Counted from the first letter of the stretch, positions 50,814-63,700 are shown. The stretch: 64,000 nucleotides of DNA from DASUHT01 sp038230835 (GCA_038230835.1 JBBRMM010000004.1:62001-126000), one strand, 5' to 3'. The notes: a model not told the origin generated them from the sequence alone. Numbers and translations: made by a program.

Positions 50814-52534
50814 TCGCAAACCGCGGCGAGATCGCGGTGCGGGTGATCCGTGCCTGCCGCGAGCTCTCGATCGGGTGCGCCGTCGTCCACGAGCCGGCCG
50901 AGCGCTCGGCGCTGCACGTCGAGCTGGCCGATCTCGCGGCCGAGGTCGATTCGTATCTGAACGGCACGGCGATCGTCGCCGCGGCCGAGGCGCTCGCCGC
51001 CGACGCCGTCCACCCCGGCTACGGGTACCTGGCCGAGAACCCCGAGTTCGCCGACCTCGTCGCGAATGCAGGGTTGGTGTGGGTCGGGCCGCCGGCCACC
51101 GCGATGCGGGCCGCGGGCGACAAGCTGTCCGCGCGCCGGCTCGCAGAGGCTGCCGGGGTTGCGGTGGTCGCGGGCTACGGCGGTGTCGACCTGACCGATG
51201 CCACCCTTACGGCCGAGGCCGAGCGGGTCGGCTACCCGCTGCTGGTGAAGGCGGCCGCCGGCGGCGGGGGTCGCGGGATGCGCGCCGTGGAGTCGGAGGA
51301 CGACCTGGCCGCGGCGATCGCCGCGGCCCGACGCGAGGCGCAGGCGGCGTTCGGCGACGACCGCGTGTACCTCGAGCACGTGGTGTCCGGTGCGCGACAC
51401 GTCGAGGTGCAGATCCTGGCCGACTCCGGCGGTCGCGTGATCCACCTCGGTGAGCGGGACTGTTCGGCTCAGCGCCGGCATCAGAAGATAGTCGAGGAGT
51501 CGCCGTCGCCGGCGGTGGGCTCGGAGCTGCGGCGTGAGCTCGGCGAGGCGGCCGTCGCCATCGCGCGTGCCGCCGGCTACGTGGGGGCAGGCACCGCCGA
51601 GTTCCTGGTCGGCAGCGACGGCGACTGGTGGTTCCTCGAGCTCAACGCACGGCTCCAGGTCGAACACCCGGTCACCGAGGCGGTGTGTGGGATCGACCTC
51701 GTGCGGGCGCAGCTCGAGCTGGCGGCCGGGCGGCCGCTCGAGCTCGAGCAGTCCGACGTGGCGCTGCGCGGGCACGCCGTCGAGTGCCGGCTGTACGCGG
51801 AGGATCCGGCGAGGGGCTTTCTGCCCGCCACCGGGCGGCTCGACCGATTCGAGCTGCCGCACTGGCCGGGGCTGCGGGTCGACACCGGTCTGCGCCCCGG
51901 CGACGAGGTGGACATCCGCTATGACCCGCTGCTGGCCAAGCTGGTCGCCCACGCCGAGGACCGGGACGCGTGCCTGGAACGGCTGGCGGCAGCGCTTGCG
52001 GACTCGGTGGTGCTCGGCGTGCGAACCAACCTGGGATTCCTGCGCTGGCTGGTCGACACCCCGGCGTTTCGCTCGGGCGAGCTGGACACCGGCTTCGTCG
52101 AACGGGCGTGGAGCCCGTCGCTGGTGCCGGCGCTACCCGACGACGTGCGCTCCGCGGCCCTGGCCTCGCGCGTCACGCCGGGACCATGGCGGGAGTACGG
52201 AAGCGCCGCCGCACACGGGCCGGTGGTTCCCTGCGCGGGGCGCTTCGTCCTGCACGACGGCTGGCAGTTCGAGATCGGCGACGACGATTCGGCGACGGTC
52301 GCGACAGCCGCCGGCCCTGGGTCGCTGGAGGCGCCGATGCCGGGCACCGTGCTTCGAGTCGACGTCACGCCGGGCGATGCGGTGACGGCGGGCCAGCAGT
52401 TGGTGCTCCTGGAAGCGATGAAGATGGAGCTCGCCGTGTCGGCGCCCGCCGACGGCGTCATCACCGGGGTCCACGTGCATCCGGGCGACCGCGTCTCGAC
52501 GGGCGTCCGGCTGGTCGATCTGGAACCCGCATGA
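50786..52534 (+). CDS. methylcrotonyl-CoA carboxylase alpha subunit (biotin carboxylase + biotin carrier)
   Basis: A 582-residue protein. The biotin carboxylase domain starts RRLLIANRGEIAVRVIRAC, with ATP loop KAAAGGGGRGMR and active-site ELNARLQVEHPVTE. After a variable linker of about 70 residues comes the biotinyl domain with the target lysine in LLEAMKMELAV. It is about 80 residues shorter than the mitochondrial enzyme, as in many actinobacterial AccA proteins. It carboxylates biotin for the beta subunit of this operon. ATG start within the end of the hydratase gene. Confidence 0.93.
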   Translation: MGHAIRRLLIANRGEIAVRVIRACRELSIGCAVVHEPAERSALHVELADLAAEVDSYLNGTAIVAAAEALAADAVHPGYGYLAENPEFADLVANAGLVWVGPPATAMRAAGDKLSARRLAEAAGVAVVAGYGGVDLTDATLTAEAERVGYPLLVKAAAGGGGRGMRAVESEDDLAAAIAAARREAQAAFGDDRVYLEHVVSGARHVEVQILADSGGRVIHLGERDCSAQRRHQKIVEESPSPAVGSELRRELGEAAVAIARAAGYVGAGTAEFLVGSDGDWWFLELNARLQVEHPVTEAVCGIDLVRAQLELAAGRPLELEQSDVALRGHAVECRLYAEDPARGFLPATGRLDRFELPHWPGLRVDTGLRPGDEVDIRYDPLLAKLVAHAEDRDACLERLAAALADSVVLGVRTNLGFLRWLVDTPAFRSGELDTGFVERAWSPSLVPALPDDVRSAALASRVTPGPWREYGSAAAHGPVVPCAGRFVLHDGWQFEIGDDDSATVATAAGPGSLEAPMPGTVLRVDVTPGDAVTAGQQLVLLEAMKMELAVSAPADGVITGVHVHPGDRVSTGVRLVDLEPA

Positions 52535-53394
52535 GCGTCGGTGGGCGCGACGTGTGCGTGGTCGAGGTCGGCCCCCGCGACGGCCTTCAGAACGAATCCG
52601 CGACGGTCGAGGCAGCAGACAAGGTGCGCTTCGTGGAACTGCTGGCCGATGCCGGGCTGCCCGTGGTCGAGGTGACCTCCTTCGTCTCGCCAACGGCCGT
52701 GCCCCAGCTCGCTGACGCCGACCGCGTGCTGCCGGCGGTGCACCGCCGGGCGGGCGTGCGCTATCCGGTACTGGTCGCCAACACCCGCGGGCTGCAGCGT
52801 GCCGTCGAAGCCGGAGCGACCGAGATCGCCGTCTTCACCGCCGCCTCCGAGGCGTTCGCGCGTGCCAACATCAACTCCACGATCGCGGGATCGCTGGCGG
52901 CGTTCCGGCCTCTGGTGCGCGACGCCCGGGCGGGTGGAATGTGGGTTCGCGGGTACGTCTCGACAGCCTTCGGGTGCCCGTACGAGGGCTCCGTTGCGCC
53001 GGCTGTGGTGGCCGAGGTGGCCGACGCGCTGGTCACGCTCGGCTGCGACGAGGTGTCGATCGGCGACACGATCGGCGTCGCCACCCCGCCGTTGACGCTC
53101 GCGGTGCTGACCGCCGTGCTCGATCGGGTTGCGGTCGACCGGGTGGCACTGCACCTGCACGACACCCACGGCCGAGCTCTCGCGAATGTGGCGGTGGGCC
53201 TCGAGCGCGGCGTGCGCACCTTCGATGCTTCCGCCTCGGGGCTGGGCGGCTGCCCGTTCGCCCCGGGCGCGCCCGGCAACCTGGCCACCGAGGCCCTGGT
53301 CGACTTCCTGGACGCGCAGGGCTTGCGAACCGGCGTGGACGCCGCGGCTGTGTGCGCGGCAGGCGCGTTCATCCGCGACCGGCTGCGGTCGTGA
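52531..53394 (+). CDS. hydroxymethylglutaryl-CoA lyase
   Basis: A 287-residue TIM-barrel lyase that cleaves HMG-CoA to acetyl-CoA and acetoacetate, the last step of leucine degradation. VEVGPRDGLQNES is the N-terminal signature, HLHDTHGRALANV holds the metal-binding histidines and GLGGCPFAPGAPGNLATE the active-site cysteine loop. ATG overlaps the carboxylase stop by four bases. Confidence 0.95.
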   Translation: MSVGGRDVCVVEVGPRDGLQNESATVEAADKVRFVELLADAGLPVVEVTSFVSPTAVPQLADADRVLPAVHRRAGVRYPVLVANTRGLQRAVEAGATEIAVFTAASEAFARANINSTIAGSLAAFRPLVRDARAGGMWVRGYVSTAFGCPYEGSVAPAVVAEVADALVTLGCDEVSIGDTIGVATPPLTLAVLTAVLDRVAVDRVALHLHDTHGRALANVAVGLERGVRTFDASASGLGGCPFAPGAPGNLATEALVDFLDAQGLRTGVDAAAVCAAGAFIRDRLRS

Positions 53395-54191
53395 CGGCTG
53401 GGCCGGGCGCCGCTCCGATCCCTACCCCCTCCGCGCTGCTGTTCGATCTGGACGACACGCTCGTCCCCGACCACTCAGCGGTCCGAGCCGCGGCGCTGGA
53501 TGTCGGCCAGCAGCTCGGCGCACCCGTGGGGTTGGTGGACACGCTGCTGTCGGAGGCGCGCCGGCGCTGGTACGACGGGCCGTTCGCCGGCTGGTTTCGG
53601 CTGATCGGAACCAGCTCGTGGGAGGGCTTGTGGGCGCCGCTGCTCGGTGCCGGCCACCGACAGGCGGCGATCCGCGCGTGGGCGCCGGGCTACCGCTGCG
53701 AGTCGTGGGCGGCGGCACTCGGCAGCCACGGCCTCAACCCGGCGCTTGCCGAATCCGCCGCCGAGCTCTTCGTCGAGCGCAGGCGTGCGCACTGCGGCGC
53801 ATTCCCGGACGTGCTGCCGGCTCTGGACGCACTCCGGGCTCGCGGCCACCGCACGGCGGTGGTCACAAACGGCATGAGCGACCTGCAGTGGCTGAAGTTC
53901 TCGCTGGCCGGCCTCGAACCGTACTTCGACGCGTTCGTGGCCTCGTCGGCGGTCGGCATCGGCAAGCCCGACCCGCGGGTGTTCGAGGTGGCTCTCGTTC
54001 GCATCGGGGCGCAGGCCGCCGATGCGGTCATGATCGGCGACAACCCGATCCGGGACATCGCCGGCGCCTGCCGCGCGGGTATGCGCACGGTCTGGCTCGA
54101 CCGCGAAGGCGGCGACAACTGCGGAGTCGAGCCCGACCTTCGGATCACCAGCCTGGCCGAGCTCCCGCCGGGGGTTAGTCCGGGACGCTGA
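53391..54191 (+). CDS. HAD-superfamily phosphatase
   Basis: A 266-residue hydrolase. Motif I is LLFDLDDTLVPD with both Asp residues, motif II TNGMSD, motif III in GIGKPDPRVFEVAL, and motif IV MIGDNPIRDIAGA. The helical cap lies between motifs I and II. Relatives hydrolyse phosphoglycolate, nucleotides or sugar phosphates; no specific substrate can be named. GTG start overlaps HMG-CoA lyase by four bases, so it ends the leucine operon; its stop overlaps the convergent cyclophilin gene by 17 bases. Confidence 0.92.
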   Translation: MTAGPGAAPIPTPSALLFDLDDTLVPDHSAVRAAALDVGQQLGAPVGLVDTLLSEARRRWYDGPFAGWFRLIGTSSWEGLWAPLLGAGHRQAAIRAWAPGYRCESWAAALGSHGLNPALAESAAELFVERRRAHCGAFPDVLPALDALRARGHRTAVVTNGMSDLQWLKFSLAGLEPYFDAFVASSAVGIGKPDPRVFEVALVRIGAQAADAVMIGDNPIRDIAGACRAGMRTVWLDREGGDNCGVEPDLRITSLAELPPGVSPGR

Positions 54192-54651
54192 CGATAACGG
54201 TGACGGTATCCATTGTGACCGGCTCGAGGGGCTTGTCTCGATGGTCGCGATCGACGCCGTTGATCGCAAACACCGTGTCCATGCCCTCGGTGACCCGACC
54301 GAACGCCGTGTGCTTGCCGTCCAGCCACGGAGTCGCGTCGGCGGTGACGATGAAGAACTGGCTGCCGTTGGTGTTCGGCCCGGCATTGGCCATGGCCAGA
54401 GTCCCGCGTACGATCCTGTGGCTGTTGATCTCGTCGCCGAACGTGTATCCCGGCCCACCTGTCCCCGTGCCCTGCGGACAGCCGGCCTGGATCATGAAGT
54501 CGGGGATCACCCGGTGGAAGACGAGCCCGTCGTAGAACCCCTCGGAGGCGAGCTTGCTGAAGTTCGCGACCGTCTCCGGTGCGTCATCCGCGAACAGCTC
54601 GAGCTGGATCGACCCGAAACGGGTCTCGATGGTGGCCATGGGATTGGACAT
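54175..54651 (-). CDS. peptidyl-prolyl cis-trans isomerase, cyclophilin type
   Basis: A 158-residue cytoplasmic cyclophilin without signal peptide. The active-site regions FHRVIPDFMIQAGCPQGTGTGGPG, NTNGSQFFIVT and WLDGKHTAFGRV are all present (Arg, Phe, Gln and His in the expected spots). Either ATG, 54651 or 54639, could be used. It accelerates proline isomerisation during folding. Confidence 0.94.
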   Translation of the reverse strand: MSNPMATIETRFGSIQLELFADDAPETVANFSKLASEGFYDGLVFHRVIPDFMIQAGCPQGTGTGGPGYTFGDEINSHRIVRGTLAMANAGPNTNGSQFFIVTADATPWLDGKHTAFGRVTEGMDTVFAINGVDRDHRDKPLEPVTMDTVTVIVSVPD

Positions 54652-54760
54652 GTCGGCAGCCTTCCGGGTCGCTGGGATGCCCGCAGGGTAGCCGCATGGT
54701 GATCCGTGAACCCCTCACCGCTGTCTCAATTCGGACAACTTGCAGCCGATTGCGCGTGTT

Positions 54761-57700
54761 ATGGGAAGTTTTTTGCCGGTGCACGCTGGACCGTGGCGCC
54801 TGTCCGCCGTGCTGGCGGCTGTCTGCGGTCTTGCCCTGGTGTCGCCCGGTTCGGCGCCCGCTCGCGTGCTCGGCGCCGCATCGCACACGTCGGTGCCGAT
54901 CTGGGTCCACATCACCGCACATCCCACGAACCCGACCAACTCGACCACGGCCAAGTTCGGCTGGCAGGCCACCGGCAACGTCGCCCACCGCCTGTGCTCA
55001 CGTGACTCGCGACCGCTCATCCCATGCGGCGCACAACCCGTGACATACACGCGCCTGACGTCCGGCCGGCACACGTTCAGGGTGGAGGTGGTGTATCCGT
55101 CAGGGATCTGGAGGCAAGCCACGTTCTCCTGGGTGATCGACACCTCCAAGCCCACCGCACCGTCGGTCACAGGCGGCTCGACCGCCTGGCAGCGCGGCTC
55201 GGTGGCGGTGGTCGCAAACGGCGGCACCGATACCGGCAGCGGCGTCGCCGGCTACCGCTGGCGGAGATCCGCGAGCGGGGGGTCGACCTGGTCGGTAGCG
55301 GTGAAGGGTGCGACCGCGGCGATCACCGCCGAGGGGACGTCGATCGTGCAGTTCGAGACCGTCGACCGGGCCGGCAATACGTCGGCCTGGGCTCCCGCGT
55401 CGCCGACGGCCGGATCGACGGTCAGGCTCGACCAGAACGCTCCGAGCGCGCCCACGGTCGTCGGCGGCTCCAACCTGTGGCAGACCGTCGCCTCGGTCGA
55501 CGTCGCCGCGAGCGGCTCCACCGACGCGCTGTCCGGGGTGTCAGGCTACCAGTACCGGGTGTCGGCCAACCACGGCGTCAGTTGGTCACCGGCCGCCACC
55601 GGCTCCGACGCCGTGATCTCGTCCGACGGCACCAGTGTGGTGCAGTTTCGGTCGCTGGATGTCGCCGGCAACGTGTCGCCATGGGCCCCGGCATCCCCGA
55701 CAGTGGCGAGCACCGTCATGCTCGACCGCCTCCCGCCGACCGACCCGAGCGGAGCGGGCGGGTCGCTGCAGTGGACGTCGGGAGCGTCGGTGACCGTGAC
55801 CGAGGCCGGGTCGACCGACCCCAACGGATCGGGAATCGTGGCCACCGAGTACCGCGCCTCGACCGACGGCGGTCTGACCTGGTCGGGCAGCTCGCCCGGC
55901 GACAACGTGACCGTCGGGGTGGAGGGCGAGACGCTGGTCGAGTTCCGCACCACCGACTCGGCCGGCAACATCTCTGACTGGGGCCCGCAGGGTGGAGCTG
56001 CGGGAGCGACCATCCGCATCGACCGCACCGATCCGGCCCCGCCGACCGTCAGCATCACCCCGCCCAGCTGGCAGAGCGCGGCGTCGATCGCGGTCGTCGC
56101 CGGCGGCGCCACGGACGCCCTGGCCGGTGTCGCGTCGTACGAGTTCCGCACCTCCACCGACGGCGGCACCACCTGGGGTGCGCCGGTTGCAGGCGGCGTG
56201 GCGAACATCAGTGTCGAGGGCCAGACGGCCGTCCAGTTCCGTGCGGTGGACGGCGCCGGCAACCGCTCGGACTGGGCTCCCGTGGTCACCGGGACCGCCG
56301 ACACGGTCAGCATCGACCGCACCCCGCCCACCGTGCCGATCGTCAGCGGCGGCTCGGCCGTATGGCAGAACTCCGCGGCCGGAAGCGTCTCCGCCGGGGG
56401 ATCGACCGACCTGCTGTCCGGGCTCGACCATTACGAGTCACGCACCTCCACCGACGGCGGTCTCAGCTGGAGTGCCCCCACTCCAGGGGCCACGGTGCTC
56501 GTCAACAGCGAGGGCGAGACGCTGGTCGAATTCCGGGCGGTGGACAGCGCCGGAAACCCCTCGCCTTGGTCGCCCCTGTCCCCCGCGGGCACGATCCGCC
56601 TCGACCAGACCGGCCCATCGGATCCGAGCGTCTCGGGCGGATCGTCGAGCTGGCAGGACCCCGCCTTCGTGACGATCACCGGATCAGGCTCTGCCGATCC
56701 GATGTCGGGGATCGACCACTACCTCTACCGCACCTCCACCGACGGCGGCATCACCTGGTCTGCCGCGATCGGCGGTTCGACGGCGACGATCTCGTCGGAG
56801 GGTCAGACGCTGGTGCAGTTCCAGGCCGTGGATGCAGCCGGCAACACCTCCAACTGGGCACCGGCGGCGCCGAGCGCGGGGTCGACGGTGCGGCTCGACC
56901 AGACTTCTCCGACCGCCCCGACCGTGACCGGGGGCTCGCTGGCCTGGCAGAGCGCCGCCTCCGGGACGATCTCGGCTTCCGGTTCGACCGACCTGCTCTC
57001 CGGTCAGGATCACTACGAGTACCGGACGTCCACGAACGGCGGCGTCACGTGGTCGCCGCCGACCCCAGGCGGCTCCGCGTTGATCACCGCCGAGGGCCAG
57101 ACGGTCGTACAGTTCCGCGGCGTTGACCTCGCCGGCAACGTCTCGAACTGGGCTCCCGCCGTACCCGACGTGACCGATACCGTTCGCATCGACCGCACAG
57201 CGCCCGGGAACCCGGTCGTCACGGGGGGCTCGGGGGCCTGGCAGAACGTCGCCGGGGTGACCGGCACCGGCGGCGGTGCCTCCGACCCGCTCTCGGGCGT
57301 CTCCCACTACGAGTTGCGCACCTCGACGGACGGCGGCGTCACCTGGTCGCCGGCGATCACCGGGACGACGTTCACGGCGAACTCGGAGGGCGAAACGCTT
57401 GTGCAGTACCGGGCGGTCGACGTTGCCGGCAACGCAGCGTCCTGGTGGCCGGTGGCCGGCACCGGTGCGGCGACAGCACGCATCGATCGCACCGCACCCA
57501 GCGCACCCACGGTCAGCGGCGGGGATACCGCACGGCAGAGCGTCGCGTCGGTGACCGTCACGGCGACCGGCTCGACCGACGCCCCCGGCAGTGGTGTGTC
57601 GAGCTACCAGTACCGCACGTCGACGGACGGCGGCATCACGTGGGGCCCGATCACGACCGGGGCGGCGATCACCGTGACGGCGGAGGGCCAGACGATCGTG

Positions 57701-60700
57701 CAGTTCCGGTCGCTGGACGTGGCGGGATTCACCTCCGCGTGGACGCCGTCCGTCGGCACGCTCGCAGGCACCGTCCGGATCGATCGCACCGCACCCAGCG
57801 CACCCACCGCAACCGGTGGCTCGCTGACCTGGCAGAACGTCGCCGGAGTGACGGTTACGGGCGGCGGTTCGGTGGATACCGGCGGGTCGGCACTGGCGGG
57901 ATACCTCTATCGCACGTCGACCGACGGCGGAACCACCTGGTCGCCGAGCTCGGCCGGATCGAGCGTGGCTGTCAACTCCGAGGGTCAGACACTCGTGCAG
58001 TTCGCGGCTCTGGACGGTGCAGGGAACCAATCGGCCTGGGCGCCGGTGAACGCTGTCGCCGGCTCGACGGCCCGGATCGACCGCACCCCGCCGACCGACC
58101 CGTCCGCCGCCGGCGGATCGCTGAGCTGGCAGAGCCTCGCATCGGTGGTGGTCACGCCCAGCGGCGCGACGGACTCGCCGGGCAGCGGCGTCGCCTCGTA
58201 CCAATACCGCACCTCCGTCAACGGCGGCACAACGTGGACAGCGCCGCTGTCCGGGGCCTCGTTGTCGGTCAGCGCGCAGGGTGAGACGCTGGTCCAGTTC
58301 CGGGCCACCGACGCGGCCGGGTTCCATTCCAACTGGGCACCGTCGGCGCTGACGGCAGGCGCGACCGTGCGCCTCGACCGCAGCGCGCCCTCCGCCCCAA
58401 CGGTGACGGGTGGGGCGCTCACGTGGCAGAACGTGGCGTCGCTGACCGTGACCGGAGCCGGCTCCACCGACACCGGCGGCTCGGGCCTGTTCGGCTATCA
58501 GGTGCGCACGTCCACCGACAACGGGGTCACCTGGTCGGCGGCCGCAGCCGGCCCGTCGGCCACCGCGAGCAACGAGGGCCAGACGCTCGCGCAGGTGCGT
58601 AGCATCGACGTGGCGGGCAACGTCTCGGCCTGGACGCCGGCCGTGGCCGGCGTATCGAACACCATGCGCATCGACCGCACGGCGCCGAGCGACCCCACCG
58701 TCGCCGGCGGCTCTGCCAGCTGGCGCAACGCGGCGTCGGTGACCATCACCGGTTCGGGCTCGACCGATTCGCCGGGCAGCGGCGTCGCCTCCTACCAGTT
58801 CCACACATCGACCGATGGCGGCACCACCTGGAGCGGCGCATCGGCCGGGGCCTCCGCGGTGGTCTCGGCGCAGACGACGACGATCGTCCAGTTCCGGGCA
58901 GTGGACGCGGCCGGATTCCAATCCAACTGGGCGCCGGCTATAGCCGGGGCGGCGAACACGGTCATGCTCGACCGCGTCACCCCGTCGGCGCCGACGATCA
59001 CCGGCGGTTCGCCGAGCTGGCAGAACGTCGCCTCGGTGACCGTCTCCGCCGCCGGCTCGACCGATCTCCTGTCGGGGCTCTCCGGCTACGAGTACCGCGC
59101 CTCCACCGACGGAGGGGCCACCTGGAGCGCCGCCACCGCCGGCTCCTCCGCCACCGTGAGCGCCGAGGGCCAGACCCTGGTGCAGTTCCACTCCGTCGAT
59201 AGCGCCGGCAACGTCTCCGCCTGGACGCCGACCGCCGGCGGAGCCGGCAACACCGTGCGCATCGACCGCACCGCCCCCACCGACCCGACCGCGGCGGGAG
59301 GGTCGCTGACCTGGCGCAATGCCACATCGGGCTCGGTCACGGGATCAGGATCGACCGACTCGCCCGGTTCGGGCATCTCCCACTACGAGTACCGTACGTC
59401 GACCGACGGCGGCGCCACCTGGGGCACGCCCGTCACCGGCGGCACGGCCAGCATCGTGGCCGAGGGCGAGACCGACGTCCAGTTCCGGGCAGTGGACGCC
59501 GCCGGCCTGAGCTCGAACTGGGTGCCGGGCTCGCTGACGGCCGCGGCGACCGTCCGTCTCGACCGAACGGCGCCGACGGCGCCCACGGCCGGCGGAGGCT
59601 CGCTGAGCTGGCAGAATGTGGCCTCGGTGACGCTCTCGGGCTCGGGGCAGAGCGACGCCCTCTCCGGCGTGGCGTCGGTCGCCTATCGCACGTCCACCGA
59701 CAACGGCGTGACCTGGTCGGCGGCCGTCGGTGCTCCGAGCGTGACCTGGTCGAACGAGGGCCAGGACCTGGTGCAGTTCCGCGCCACAGACGTCGCCGGG
59801 AACGTCTCGGCATGGGCCCCCGTCGCCGCCACCGCCGGCTCCACGGCTCGCATCGACCGCACCGCACCGACCGATCCGACGTCCCTCACCGGCGGCTCAC
59901 TGAGCTGGCGCAGCGTGGCCTCGGTGGTGGTGACCGGATCGGGCTCGACCGACTCACCCGGCTCCGGCATCGCCCACTACGAGTCCCGGACGTCCAACGA
60001 CGGCGGCGCCACCTGGAGCACACCCGCGTCCGGCACCACGGCGACGATCAACGGCGAGGGCGAGACCGACGTCCAGTTCCGCGCCGTGGACAACGCCGGA
60101 CTGACCTCCAACTGGTTCCCGACCGTCCCGACCGCGGGGTCGACGGTGCGCATCGACCGCACGGCTCCCAGCCTGCCCACCGTCGCCGGCGGCTCGCTGA
60201 GCTGGCAGAACGTCGCCTCGGTGACGCTGAGCGCCTCGGCGTCGACCGATGCCCTGTCCGGCGTCGCCTCGTACCAGTTCCGCACCTCGATCGACAACGG
60301 CGCCACGTGGACGGCGGGCTCGACCGGGGCCGCGGACACCGTCGGCGCCGAGGGCCAGACGCTCGTCCAGTATCGGGCGCTGGACACGGCCGGGAACGCC
60401 TCTGCGTGGGGGCCGGTCAGCTCCGGCGCCGCCAACACGGTGCGAATCGACCGCAGCCCACCGACCGCGCCCGCTATCGGCGGCGGCTCGTTGTCGTGGC
60501 TGTCGGCGGCTTCCAGCACCGTCACCGCAGCAGGCTCCACCGATGCGGGGTCCGGGGTCGCGTCGTACGAGTACCGGACGTCCACCGACGCCGGTGTGAC
60601 CTGGTCGGCACCAACCGCCGGGGCGGCGGCGACGGTGGTGGCCGAGGGACAGACGCTGGTGCAGTTCGCCGCCATCGACAACATGGGCTTCACGTCGAGC

Positions 60701-63700
60701 TGGTCGCCCGGCGTCTCCACCGCGGGGTCCACCGTCCGGCTCGATCGCACCGCGCCGACCGCGCCCGCCGTGAGCGGTGGGTCGCTCGCCTGGTCGTCGG
60801 CGGCGTCGCTCACGCTGACCCCATCCAGCTCGAGCGACAGCGGCGGCTCGGGGCTGTCCACCTACCAGTACCGGACGTCCACCGACGGTGGCACGACGTG
60901 GACGACCGCTACCGCCGCCAACAGCGCGGTGATCAACGCGGAGGGCAGCACGCTCGTCCAGTTCCGCTCCACCGACGTTGCGGGCAACGCATCCGCCTGG
61001 GCGCCATCCTCGTCGGGCGCCGCCAATACGGTCAAGCTCGACCGCACGGCACCCAGCCTGCCCACGCTCGCGGGCGGCTCGCTGACCTGGGCAAACGTCG
61101 CCTCGGTGACCGTGTCCGCGTCGGCATCCGTTGATGCGGGATCGGGCCTGGCGTCGTACGACTCGCGAACGTCGGCCGACGGCGGAGCGACCTGGACAGC
61201 GCCGGTATCAGGCGCATCGGTGACGGTCAACGCTGACGGGCAGACGCTCGTGCAGTTCCGCTCGGCGGACGCGCTCGGTAACAGCTCCGCCTGGGCACCG
61301 GCGTCGGCGACGGCGGCATCGACGGTGCGGATCGACCGCACCGCGCCGATAGCACCGTCGTTGACGGGCGGATCGTCCGCCTGGCAGAGCATCGCGTCGG
61401 TGACTGTGAACGGTGCGGGATCGACCGACACGGGAGGCTCGGGTGTCGCCTCGTACCAGTACCGCAGCTCGACCGACGGCGGGGTGACCTGGGGCGGCCC
61501 CACAGCGGGCGCGTCGGTGACAGCGTCGAGCGAGGGCGAGACACTCGTCCAGATGCGCGCCCTCGACACCGTCGGTAACGCCTCCGGTTGGTCACCGGCG
61601 TCGGCCAATGCGGGCTCGACGATCCGCATCGACCGCACCGCTCCATCGACTCCAACCACCGGTGGTGGCTCTCTGGCGTGGCAAAGCGTGGCATCGGTCA
61701 CGCTCTCCTCCTCCGGCGCCGCAGACAGTCTGGCCGGCGTGACCGGATACCAGCACCGCACGTCGACCGACGGCGGTGCCACGTGGGGCACACCACAGGC
61801 GGGGGCCACCGACACCGTCAGCGTCGAAGGTGCGACCGACGTCCAGTTCAGAGCCGTTGACGGCGCGGGCAACACGTCCGGATGGGATCCGGGGTCGGTC
61901 ACCGGAGCCGGGACAGCTCGAATCGACCGCACCGCACCGTCCGATCCGACCGTATCCGGCGGGAGCGGTGCGTGGCTGTCCGCGGCGTCGGCGACCGTCA
62001 CCGGCTCGGGCTCGACCGACGGTCTGGCCGGCGGTGTCAGCTATCGCTACCGGACGTCCACCGACGGCGGCGTGACCTGGTCGGCCGCGACTCCCGGCCC
62101 ATCACTGACGGTGATCGCCGAGGGTCAGACCCTGGTGCAGTTCCAGGCGGTGGACGGTGCCAGGAATGCGTCCAACTGGGCTCCCTCGCCGTCCACCGCG
62201 TCCAGCATCGTGCGCCTCGACCGCACCGCCCCTGCGCTGCCGACGGTCACCGGCGGCTCGTTGGCGTGGCAGAACGTCGCCTCGATAGGCATCACCGCCG
62301 GTGGCTCGACTGACGCCCTCTCGGGTCTCTCCGGGTATCAGTACCGCACCTCCACCGACGGCGGCTCGACATGGTCGACACCCGCCGCGGGCGCGAGCGC
62401 CCCGGTGCTCACGGAGGGCGAGACGCTGGTGCAGTTCGCCGCCACCGACGTTGCGGGCAACACGTCGGCGTGGGCGCCCGCGTCGCCCGGCGCCGGCTCG
62501 ACCGCACGCATCGACCGCACGGCGCCCACCGATCCCTCCGTCGGCGGCGGCGCCGCGTCGTGGCAGAGCGTGGCGTCGGTGACGGTGTCCGGCGGCGGGT
62601 CGACGGACAGCGGCAGCGGTATCGCCGGCTACCAGTACCGCACCTCGGCCGACGGCGGGTCGACATGGTCGGCGTCGGCTCCGGGCGGCTCGGTGGCCAT
62701 CGCCGCCGAGGGCGCCACACTCGTCCAGTTCCGCTCAGTCGACATGGGCGGGACAACGTCCAACTGGGCACCAGCTTCGCCCGGCCCGGGTAACACGGTG
62801 ATGCTCGACCGCACCGCCCCGACGGCACCGACGGCGTCCGGCGGATCGTCGGCATGGCAGAGCGTTGCGTCGGTGACGGTCAGCGGCGGCGGGTCGGCCG
62901 ACGCGCTGTCAGGCCTGACCGCGTACCAGGTGCGCACCTCGACCGACGGCGGAACCACGTGGAGCTCCCCGGCGTCCGGATCGTCGTTCACCGCATCCGC
63001 GGAGGGCCAGACGCTCGTGCAGTTCCGCAGCCTCGACGCCGTCGGCAACGCTTCCGCCTGGGCTCCGGCATCGAGCGGCCCGACGAACACCGTCCGGCTC
63101 GATCGCACCGTGCCCACGGCACCCACCGTGACCGGAGGCTCGGTGTCGTGGCAGAACGTCGCCACTGTGGCCATCACCGGCTCGGGCGCGACCGACGCCC
63201 TGTCGGGCGTGGCCGGCTACCAGTACCGTGAGTCAGCCGACGGCGGCGCCACGTGGGGCGCACCTCAGGCCGGCGCCACCGACACCGTCAGCGCCGAGGG
63301 TCAGACCCTGCTGCAGATGCGCAGCGTGGATGCCGCCGGGAACACCTCGGCCTGGGCGCCGTCGTCACCGGTCGCCGCCTCGACGGTCAAGATCGACCGC
63401 ACCCCGCCCACCCTGCCGGCGGTGACCGGCGGTTCGAGCGGGTGGCAGAACGTGGCCTCGGTCACGATCACCGGGTCCGGCTCGACCGACTCGCCGGGCA
63501 GCGGCGTCGCCTCCTACCAGGTCCGCAGCTCCACCGACGGCGGGGTGACCTGGTCCGCAGCGAGCACCGGCGGCAGCGTCACCGTGAGCGCGGCCGGGCA
63601 GACGCTCGTGCAGTTCCGCGCGGTCGACAACTCGGGCCTGGCGTCGAACTGGGCGCCCGCCGCCGCGGGCTCGGCCAACACCGTACGGATCGACCGGACC

